From positions 124,001-188,000 of IMG/VR virus record IMGVR_UViG_3300008952_000002: DNA of 64,000 nucleotides; one strand, given 5' to 3'. Positions 57,662-64,000 of the stretch are shown here, piece by piece (positions within the stretch are counted from its first letter, which is position 1; each line of letters starts with the position of its first letter). The position numbers and the translations under genes were made by a program. The notes below the pieces were generated by a model. That model did no database searches. It saw only the letters and a list, made by a program, of their open reading frames with translations, and had not been told where the DNA came from. The DNA comes from a virus.

Positions 57662-57673
57662 ATTAATTACACT

Positions 57674-57692
57674 ATATAACAATTTGTTATAT
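57674..57692 (+). other. Perfect hairpin after the small gene
   Basis: ATATAACA-ATT-TGTTATAT, without a T-run; may be a weak terminator or RNA-end stabiliser. The rest of the 160-base gap holds a late box at 57766. Confidence 0.45.
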
Positions 57693-57765
57693 GGGTTTCT
57701 GCACGACTTCATAACCTAAAAGTATTTTAACGGCTAAACTTATAGCGTATTTCTGCGGAATTTTG

Positions 57766-57773
57766 TATAAATA
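57766..57773 (+). promoter_or_regulatory. Consensus late promoter (TATAAATA)
   Basis: Predicted start near 57779; the leader carries CCGGAGA before TTG 57822. Confidence 0.65.
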
Positions 57774-57821
57774 CCATAAAGAAATTACTTTAACTATTAT
57801 TAAGATTTACCGGAGACACTT

Positions 57822-58592
57822 TTGAAAGATTTCTATAATTTAGCGAAAACGTTAATTAATAAAGACAAGATTCAAAAAATAATTAATCGTAAAACAGAAA
57901 CTATTCTTAAAGCATTTGAAGAAAGTAATGTTAGTCCTAAAAAAATTATTAGTTTGAATTGGCATTGTTCCTTGGTCGATTTCGCCACCAGTGGTTACGA
58001 TGTCAGCTATATTTCAGATGATCCTGATGCCATAGATTATGCTAACGCATTGTGTGAAGCATATGATGTTACTATTACCAACCATAATGCACCATTAGAC
58101 ACATTTAGTATGAAGTTCCATATGGATGAAGATATTGAAAAATATGATTGTGTATTAGCACTAGATCAGTATTATACATTTTCTACTAGTGAAGACGACC
58201 AACATTCACAACTACAAGACTCACTAACGTTACTTAATGATGATGGAATATTGTTAACTACGCTAATGGATTATAAAAATATCAAATTTAACAGTAAATT
58301 ATTCGCAGATCCATTTTATCTAAGAAATGATGATTCCGAATTTATCTTTATTAACAATAGAAAATGGAATCAAGAAGATAGAAAGAAATGGCGTCATTAT
58401 GCATACGTTATTAATCAAACTACGAATGAATTAAATTCATTTGAACCAGTAGATCGCCAAGCAATGTTCTTTAAGCAACTTGCTTATCATACAGCATCAC
58501 TGGGCTGGAACAATTTTGTTGTACATAAAAAACTTATTTACAAGCCAATGTATAGTAGTGAGAATCAATATATTATATCTATAACTCGATGA
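57822..58592 (+). CDS. Methyltransferase-like protein with TTG start
   Basis: A 256-residue protein started at TTG 57822 because CGGAG lies nine bases upstream. The layout suggests a Rossmann methyltransferase fold: ISLNWHCSLVDFATSGYDVS as a variant first strand and loop, then DCVLALDQYYTFSTSEDD and a GILLTTLMDYKNI strand. The usual GxGxG is not clear, so the call is tentative. It precedes the fibre-like gene at 58603. Confidence 0.45.
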   Translation: MKDFYNLAKTLINKDKIQKIINRKTETILKAFEESNVSPKKIISLNWHCSLVDFATSGYDVSYISDDPDAIDYANALCEAYDVTITNHNAPLDTFSMKFHMDEDIEKYDCVLALDQYYTFSTSEDDQHSQLQDSLTLLNDDGILLTTLMDYKNIKFNSKLFADPFYLRNDDSEFIFINNRKWNQEDRKKWRHYAYVINQTTNELNSFEPVDRQAMFFKQLAYHTASLGWNNFVVHKKLIYKPMYSSENQYIISITR

Positions 58593-58602
58593 GGAATAAA
58601 TT

Positions 58603-59535
58603 ATGGGAAGCATTGCATCTTTAGAAACATTAATACATCCGGATTTAATTACAGTAAATTATTTAAAATTTTCTGAAGATGATTTATCAGGTGATTATAT
58701 TAAAGGCGGAACAATTACCGATTTTTCTAGTACTGGTATTAGAGATGAAGCAACACAGCAAGTTTTACATTTAGATAACGACGGTTTAAGTGTAGACAGC
58801 ATTTATGTAACAGACATTGATGCATCAGATATTAATGTACGAACGATGACGGTCAGTAATAAACTTACTGTACAAAATTTACATTATGTTTTTTCATCAA
58901 ACGAATTTGAAACTGACTTACACTTAGGCAAAGGCAACTTTATTCACATGGGTGCAGATAAGGTCTTATCTCGCAATGAATTGGGACCAAGTATTGTATA
59001 TAGTAATTTAAGAAGTGTAGGTAATTTGGAAAAACTTGGTGTAATGGGCAATCTTTCTGCTGGTTATGGTACGTTCATGGTAAATGCAACAGACCAAAGA
59101 ATTGGTATTAATACATCAGAGCCCGCCGCTACTTTACATGTTATTACACAAGGTGGCGCAGAACTTTTTATTGACGGCAAAAAAGGTGAAGGCTACATAG
59201 GTACTGCAAGAAAAGAAAAAATGCATCTGGGCACAGATGCTATGACTACCGAAAAACAATCCCATCTAACTATCACACCTGACGGCAATGTAGGCATTGG
59301 CACTATTGATCCTAGCACTAAATTAGAAGTGCGCGGTGATATTAAATTTGCACAAACTACGATGTCATCCTCTAAAATTCAACCAGACTCTGGTTATCAT
59401 GTACGTGGCGAAATTGTTTGGAACCTTGAGCCAAGACAGGGCAAACCTATAGGTTGGGTTTGCATTGGCACAGGCGAGCCAGGTATTTGGGGTGAGTTTG
59501 GCACGATACATCCATGTCCAAAATTTAAAGGATAA
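58603..59535 (+). CDS. Tail-fibre-type structural protein
   Basis: A 310-residue protein behind GAGGAATAA. Long beta-repeat phrases such as GISTSEPAATLHVITQGG-type (here GINTSEPAATLHV) and GNVGIGTIDPSTKLEVRGD are typical of phage tail fibre or tip proteins. The C-terminus (GWVCIGTGEPGIWGEFGTIH) ends in a compact aromatic cap. It may carry receptor contacts. It follows the methyltransferase-like gene by ten bases. Confidence 0.65.
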   Translation: MGSIASLETLIHPDLITVNYLKFSEDDLSGDYIKGGTITDFSSTGIRDEATQQVLHLDNDGLSVDSIYVTDIDASDINVRTMTVSNKLTVQNLHYVFSSNEFETDLHLGKGNFIHMGADKVLSRNELGPSIVYSNLRSVGNLEKLGVMGNLSAGYGTFMVNATDQRIGINTSEPAATLHVITQGGAELFIDGKKGEGYIGTARKEKMHLGTDAMTTEKQSHLTITPDGNVGIGTIDPSTKLEVRGDIKFAQTTMSSSKIQPDSGYHVRGEIVWNLEPRQGKPIGWVCIGTGEPGIWGEFGTIHPCPKFKG

Positions 59536-59658
59536 TATGCGTATATTATTCTTTGTGAAATTTTACTTAAATAATAACATACTATTATAAATTATACAGA
59601 CTTTATCAATTATTAAGAATCTCAATTAAGTCATAATAATATCGACAAGGATTCTTAT

Positions 59659-60741
59659 ATGAAAAAGTATATTGCAACATTGGTTGCGTTTATACTAGTG
59701 GTATTAGGCGTTTCCAATACATATGCATACGACCCTGCATATTCACTACATGGCCACAGTGCCAGTTTTTTGATGTTAGATAGTAAGTGGATGACACTTA
59801 ATTATCTTCACCCCAATGCCAATAAGGCTGGTATGCGAAATGCCGCCAAAGCAAACGGCGATACTCACATCTATCTCTACACCAGAAACGGTGGAGACAA
59901 TGGCGGTGGTTATAATCTCAATGCCATCAGTCCTCGACCCGATTGGGAAACAAGACTAGATGAACTTAATAACATGGGACTTAAACCAGTTCTATGGTTG
60001 ACACCTGATGATAGTCCTTCTATCACAAATCAATCCATGGAGGCCCAGAAGGCACACTTTAGTAATATGGTTGCTAGATTTGATGACAAAGTCACAGGAT
60101 ATGTTACTTGCCTAGAATGTGATGAGTATTGGAGTGCCGCGCAAGTACAGGCACTAGTCGCACATCTAAAAAGTAAAACAAATAAACCTGTTGGTGTGCA
60201 TTTAACGCCGGGCGTTAAACCGGCATACTTTGCAAATGCAGACTATGTATTTCTACAGACAGGTTTCGGTAAGACAGCAGAACAAGTAAAGGCCATGGTG
60301 GCTCATGCAATTGCAGTAACTGGTAAACCAGTTGTTGCGTCCGAGTATTCATTTGAAAGTAGATCAGCGAACGCTAGAGCATTAGGTGATGCGGCATGTG
60401 CGGCGGGCGCAATAGGCACAGGTAACGGCAGAAGTATTACGTTTTGTGGTGCAGAAGAAGTGCCTGAGAAGAAAAACAAAGATGCTGAAACTGCCATGGC
60501 AGTTGTAGGTGTTGCTTTGATTGCATTTGGTGCCTACTATCTACATACCAATTATGATTTTGAATTGAGAATGGATTTGACAGACAATTATCAAATGTAT
60601 GGTACAAGAAGAACATTTAATTTACTTGAAAGTGAAACTAATAATAATTCATTAGACTTTGTAATGGACTATACCTATACCACAACTGATGATTTTTATC
60701 AAAATAGAATCTTTTTCGGATTTGTTGGTACTTTTGACTAG
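59659..60741 (+). CDS. Complete secreted TIM-barrel-like protein (paralogue of 2-742)
   Basis: A 360-residue protein with a signal peptide (MKKYIATLVAFILVVLGVS ... AYA), a mature barrel-like region with CLECDEYW and ASEYSFES, one hydrophobic helix near residues 290-310 (VVGVALIAFGAYYLHT) and a C-terminal beta domain. It resembles secreted carbohydrate-active proteins, but no family is certain. It is intact, unlike the edge-truncated paralogue at 2-742. AAGGA precedes the ATG. A role on the host surface or in the virion is inferred from secretion. Confidence 0.7.
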   Translation: MKKYIATLVAFILVVLGVSNTYAYDPAYSLHGHSASFLMLDSKWMTLNYLHPNANKAGMRNAAKANGDTHIYLYTRNGGDNGGGYNLNAISPRPDWETRLDELNNMGLKPVLWLTPDDSPSITNQSMEAQKAHFSNMVARFDDKVTGYVTCLECDEYWSAAQVQALVAHLKSKTNKPVGVHLTPGVKPAYFANADYVFLQTGFGKTAEQVKAMVAHAIAVTGKPVVASEYSFESRSANARALGDAACAAGAIGTGNGRSITFCGAEEVPEKKNKDAETAMAVVGVALIAFGAYYLHTNYDFELRMDLTDNYQMYGTRRTFNLLESETNNNSLDFVMDYTYTTTDDFYQNRIFFGFVGTFD

Positions 60742-60746
60742 CCATA

Positions 60747-60754
60747 CTTAAATA
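60747..60754 (+). promoter_or_regulatory. Late-like box in leaderless geometry
   Basis: CTTAAATA, five bases, ATG 60760. Confidence 0.55.
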
Positions 60755-60759
60755 CTTCT

Positions 60760-60987
60760 ATGGAATATCAATTTGAAGTAAAATCTGGTACTACGCTATA
60801 TGTGACATCAGCAAAAACTCATGCAGATGCAATTAAATTCTTTAAGATGAGTTGCGGTGATTTACCAATTGATGGTGTCACTTGCCTGGGCCATAAAAGT
60901 GTGTTAGATAATGTTTATAGTCATTATAATAAAAATAGACAATTAGAAGAAGAACGTTCTTCTTATTTTGATTATATAAAGCCTTAG
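60760..60987 (+). CDS. Small unknown protein
   Basis: A 75-residue protein with strands EYQFEVKSGTTLYVTSAKT, a helix ADAIKFFKMSCGD and a charged tail. No recognised motif. It converges with the MscS-like gene with a four-base overlap. Late-promoter geometry predicts a leaderless message. Confidence 0.5.
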   Translation: MEYQFEVKSGTTLYVTSAKTHADAIKFFKMSCGDLPIDGVTCLGHKSVLDNVYSHYNKNRQLEEERSSYFDYIKP

Positions 60988-61364
60988 GCAGGTCTAACTA
61001 CTTTCTCTAGTTTTAAAAACGCAAGTCTTTCGTTCGGAACATAACGCCAAACAGTGGCGCCATTTTCAGTTCGTTCAAATATAGTTCTAATAAGTCCTAT
61101 AGATATAATAACTGCTTCTTCACCTTCTAGTAATACCAAGTCGCCCGGATTAAAAGTAGGACTCATTTTAAAACGTATACCACGAACAATAGCAACAGTC
61201 CAGTCCTTGACCATTAATGCCGCAATTACGCTGACTAGGATTGCAATCCAAGGTAATAAAAATTCAGTAGCATCTAAACTAGTATTCAGAAGTAGTTCTT
61301 CGATACTTGTTGCTGTTTTTTCTGCTTTTTCTACTGCTTCTTCTGGGGATGTTACTTCGCTCAT
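60984..61364 (-). CDS. MscS-like small membrane protein
   Basis: A 126-residue protein. Its first ~35 residues are acidic, a helix follows (TEFLLPWIAILVSVIAALMV), and the C-terminal part resembles the MscS beta domain: FNPGDLVLLEGEEAVIISIG ... VWRYVPNERL. Only one helix is present, fewer than in a full channel, so it may be a truncated or accessory form. A late box is five bases upstream of ATG 61364. Confidence 0.55.
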   Translation of the reverse strand: MSEVTSPEEAVEKAEKTATSIEELLLNTSLDATEFLLPWIAILVSVIAALMVKDWTVAIVRGIRFKMSPTFNPGDLVLLEGEEAVIISIGLIRTIFERTENGATVWRYVPNERLAFLKLEKVVRPA

Positions 61365-61377
61365 ATAAATATTTAAA
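61364..61377. promoter_or_regulatory. Overlapping divergent late promoters
   Basis: Plus TATAAATA (61364-61371) for ATG 61390 overlaps minus TTTAAATA (61370-61377), leaderless for ATG 61364. Confidence 0.65.
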
Positions 61378-61389
61378 GGTAATTACCAG

Positions 61390-62034
61390 ATGAAAAAAAT
61401 AGCATATTGTATTGGCAATGGTGAGACACGCAAAAGTTATGATTTACAAAAGTTGCGCGACATAGGACCGTTATACGGATGCGGCGCGATTTGGCGAGAC
61501 AATCACGTTGACAATTTGATATGCTGTAATAAGTTTAGGGCAAGAGAAGCAGTCAGTAATGGCGTTCACTTACGCTCTAACTTTTACACCCGTAAGGATT
61601 GGGCGCACTACTTAGCAAAAGATAAAGTAAGAGTGTTGCCCGATCTTCCTTATTTTGGTTTAGAAACATACCAACAACCTATTAATTGGAGCAGTGGATT
61701 GTATGCTGTTTATACTGCTATAAAAGAAGAAGCAGATGTTATTATGTTGTTGGGTTACGACTTTTATGGCAAGGGAAAAAACCAAAAGTATGCTAATAAC
61801 ATATATCTAAATACAGAACATTATAGAAACGAAAAGCAAGGACCACGTAATCCAGAAAAATGGATAAAACAGTTTGAGTTATTGTTTAAACATTTTTATA
61901 ATATTACTTTTATTTTTATAAAGCCAGAAGAATATCCACATCCGGCAGAGTTTGATTCGTGGCGTTATGTGCTGTACGACACATACGAAGGGTTAGATAG
62001 ATTTGTCCAATCTAAAATACAAGATAATGAATAA
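61390..62034 (+). CDS. Rossmann-like GNGxSR family protein, paralogue 3 of 3
   Basis: A 214-residue protein with IAYCIGNGETRKSYDL, LYGCGAIWRD and MLLGYDFYGK, matching the layout of genes 1007 and 49380. The YGC motif is retained, but the NALYREF part differs. ATG 61390 was chosen from the late box and AAGGT. It overlaps the radical SAM gene downstream by eight bases, so the two may work together. Confidence 0.6.
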   Translation: MKKIAYCIGNGETRKSYDLQKLRDIGPLYGCGAIWRDNHVDNLICCNKFRAREAVSNGVHLRSNFYTRKDWAHYLAKDKVRVLPDLPYFGLETYQQPINWSSGLYAVYTAIKEEADVIMLLGYDFYGKGKNQKYANNIYLNTEHYRNEKQGPRNPEKWIKQFELLFKHFYNITFIFIKPEEYPHPAEFDSWRYVLYDTYEGLDRFVQSKIQDNE

Positions 62035-63346
62035 ACCACTTTGCACTTATCCCTGGGCCCATCAAGAAATAGAAACCAATGGTGATATAAAATTTTGTTG
62101 TGCCTCGAGTAACGATAAAGAGTATGCCCACTTGGATGAGAACGGAAATCACTATAACATAAACACACATACTTTAAATGATGCGTGGAATTCCAAAAGG
62201 ATGCTTAAACTTCGAGAAAATCTATATAATGGAGTTAAGGCACCTGAATGTCAGAATTGCTGGGACTCTGAAGAACGTGGCATGTGGAGTGTTCGCCAGG
62301 CGGCGCTTGGTGCGGAGGATAGCTATCCTCACATACAAGACGTTGTTGATAAAAGTGTTAAAAATAATTTTATATTAGACGATAGCTATCCTTATTTTTA
62401 TCAAATACAGTCTGGAAATACATGTAACTTGGCATGTAAAATTTGTAATAGTGATTATAGTATTACCTATGGAAGATTTTTTAATAGACTAGGCGTTGAT
62501 GATTTAAGCCAATTTAAATATGATCTTTCTGAAACAGGCAGGCCTGACAATGAATACGCGGGTGCGAGTAGAACTTCTAAAAAACTTAAAAAATATAATT
62601 GGCCTTCAAAAATAGGATTAAAAAATATTATTGGAGAAAAAAGAATAAGCAATATTACTCGATTGTATTTAAGTGGCGGCGAACCCACTATAATATTAGA
62701 AAATTTAAAATTTTTAGAATATTTGATAGAATGCGATCACAGTAAAAATATAGAATTAGTAATAACTACAAATACGACAATGATTCATCCTAGATTCATT
62801 GAAATCATCAAGCATTTTAAACTTGTTATGTTAGTATTAAGTATTGATAGTGTAGGCCCGGCGATTGAATTACAGAGATATCCTGTAAAATGGACAAAAC
62901 TAGAAAAAAATATTGATCAATATTTACAGATTGGCCTAGAATGCGATCATACTCCAGTTTCGTTTAATATAGTTATAACAGCGTTAACGTTGCCATATTT
63001 AGATGAACTACTTTCTTTTATGGATCTAAAAAATAAAAAAATACCTATGCATAAGAGAGTGCGTATAGCAGGGCTTGTTCAAATGGTAGATAGCAGTGAT
63101 TTTAACTTGCGATTAGTTCCCTATGATGTCGTCCAAAATTGCAGAGAGAAAATTGAACACACACTGAAGAAAAGTAGTTGTTTTTACAGCGATGATATTG
63201 AACAAATAAAAAATCTAATTGAATCTTTGAAAAACTTTACATTCAATAAAGAAAATGATTATAGTAGAATTCGAAACGCTCTAGAAATACTACAAAAACA
63301 TCACCCTGAATATGACGTAAGAGAAATATATAAAATCTATTACTAA
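62027..63346 (+). CDS. Radical SAM protein (5 of 5)
   Basis: A 439-residue protein. The Fe-S motif C133-x3-C137-x2-C140 is CNLACKIC, followed by the LYLSGGEPTI block. N-terminal CTYPWAHQE and CCASSNDKEY cysteines resemble twitch-type clusters. The C-terminus is helical and charged. ATG 62027 overlaps the upstream GNGxSR gene. The next gene converges from the window edge. Substrate unknown. Confidence 0.8.
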   Translation: MNKPLCTYPWAHQEIETNGDIKFCCASSNDKEYAHLDENGNHYNINTHTLNDAWNSKRMLKLRENLYNGVKAPECQNCWDSEERGMWSVRQAALGAEDSYPHIQDVVDKSVKNNFILDDSYPYFYQIQSGNTCNLACKICNSDYSITYGRFFNRLGVDDLSQFKYDLSETGRPDNEYAGASRTSKKLKKYNWPSKIGLKNIIGEKRISNITRLYLSGGEPTIILENLKFLEYLIECDHSKNIELVITTNTTMIHPRFIEIIKHFKLVMLVLSIDSVGPAIELQRYPVKWTKLEKNIDQYLQIGLECDHTPVSFNIVITALTLPYLDELLSFMDLKNKKIPMHKRVRIAGLVQMVDSSDFNLRLVPYDVVQNCREKIEHTLKKSSCFYSDDIEQIKNLIESLKNFTFNKENDYSRIRNALEILQKHHPEYDVREIYKIYY

Positions 63347-63357
63347 CTGGTTAGAGT

Positions 63358-64000
63358 TCAGTATAAATCATTATCAAAGTTTAGCCATACATTATTATGC
63401 CCCAGTAGCTGTCGCACCAAGTCGTTAGCAAAGTTCTGCCACACATTATTATTTTTTAGCATTGTAAAATTATGTTCTATTACTTTCTGAACATCATCTT
63501 GTTGTACTCTATTGACGAAGTCTTTAAGTGGCATATCACAATACTTTTTAAGTTGTTTCGTGATAGCATTGTTTCTATCAACGTATGAATCATAATCGTC
63601 AAATGTATAATCAAAGAGCATGTCATATAACTTAAAACCATGTCGTAATAGTTCTTTATTGTTTCCTTTATCTCCGGATATAATAAAAGGCATTTTATAC
63701 ATAATTGCTTTAAATGTTTTTTCAGTTAAAAATTTAATATCGTGATCTATTAATGCTGTTTCTGTTATAACATCAATTACAGCAGCTTTATAATAAGCAT
63801 CAATTTGATTACTAGTAATATCACAGGCCTTGTTAATATTAAGGTCATATAATTTTGAATCATGATTCCATGAAGAATGCAATGCATTAGTGTAATTGTT
63901 TTGATTGATACTATCTACAGTGTAAGGTAAGGTGGAATAAAATTGTAAAAATTCAGAAATATTAGCGCCATCTTGTCTTAATACTTCTCTCATTTGATAG
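63358..64000 (-). CDS. C-terminal part of a conserved phage protein (5' end outside window)
   Basis: The minus-strand frame is open to the right edge, so the visible ATG (63993) may be internal. The segment LTEKTFKAIMYKMPFIISGDKG resembles a conserved motif in marine T4-like phage proteins, some of them glycosyltransferase-like. The C-terminus contains an imperfect tandem repeat, NNVWQNFANDL then NNVWLNFDNDL. Function unresolved. Confidence 0.5.
   Translation of the reverse strand, partial: YQMREVLRQDGANISEFLQFYSTLPYTVDSINQNNYTNALHSSWNHDSKLYDLNINKACDITSNQIDAYYKAAVIDVITETALIDHDIKFLTEKTFKAIMYKMPFIISGDKGNNKELLRHGFKLYDMLFDYTFDDYDSYVDRNNAITKQLKKYCDMPLKDFVNRVQQDDVQKVIEHNFTMLKNNNVWQNFANDLVRQLLGHNNVWLNFDNDLY

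Noticed and set aside
61054-61368. Plus-strand open frame opposite the MscS-like gene
   Set aside because: The minus-strand protein has a helix, a recognisable beta domain and a late promoter; the opposite frame has none of these.
1-64000. CRISPR array, tRNA or transposon
   Set aside because: No regularly spaced direct repeats with unique spacers, no tRNA cloverleaf and no transposase-like protein were seen. The only tRNA-like element is the tmRNA acceptor piece.

Overview
The window looks like part of a large, AT-rich, T4-like marine myovirus whose host is probably an alphaproteobacterium (SAR11-like or a relative). The virus type rests on a T4-type primase and helicase pair, a possible clamp-loader small subunit, a T4-type lysozyme, a PAAR spike-tip protein, tail fibres, many short head-to-tail overlapping genes and T4-type late promoter boxes (TATAAATA). 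The host inference rests on a circularly permuted, two-piece tmRNA gene of the alphaproteobacterial kind. I see no CRISPR array, transposon, rRNA or tRNA. Both edges cut through genes.

Layout. 0-3.6 kb: C-terminal part of a secreted or membrane protein, then overlapping small replication-associated genes. 3.6-7.8 kb: a leftward block with a candidate nuclease, a radical SAM protein and a small conserved protein, then a structural gene. 7.8-12 kb: B12-type radical SAM protein, primase and helicase. 12-26.5 kb: late virion and accessory genes, many starting with the same short peptide leader. 26.5-34.8 kb: nuclease, radical SAM protein, tail fibre, B12-dependent ribonucleotide reductase, amidinotransferase, glutaredoxin, metal transporter and LSm-like protein. 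34.8-39.3 kb: PAAR tip, large structural protein and repeat-rich leader-bearing proteins. 39.3-48.1 kb: a translation and proteostasis zone with an aminoacyl-tRNA-synthetase-like protein, bS21, Hsp20, an ExbB/ExbD-like pair, ClpS, bL33 and tmRNA. 48.1-64 kb: SGNH-hydrolase-like proteins, a secreted nuclease, periplasmic thioredoxin, SbmA/BacA-like transporter, sugar-nucleotide-type enzymes, an IscA-like protein, glycosyltransferase-like proteins, a tail fibre, an MscS-like protein and a fifth radical SAM protein.

Three patterns stand out. (1) About a dozen otherwise unrelated proteins begin with a leader of the form M-K/R-hydrophobic-x-x-hydrophobic-x-E, closely resembling the T4 capsid-targeting sequence of internal head proteins, which the prohead protease cuts after (L/I)-x-E. 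Carriers include a ligase-like protein, a PD-(D/E)XK-like protein and a GNAT-like protein, so the virus may package and inject an enlarged protein set. (2) Late boxes ending in TAAATA sit exactly five bases before the ATG of eleven genes, and sigma70-type -10 boxes sit exactly six bases before the ATG of three more, so transcription should start on the A of the start codon and give leaderless mRNAs. (3) The same virus encodes bS21, bL33, a permuted tmRNA and ClpS. Together these suggest a virus that retunes host translation initiation, ribosome rescue and proteolysis in favour of its own, partly leaderless, messages. That last step is inference.
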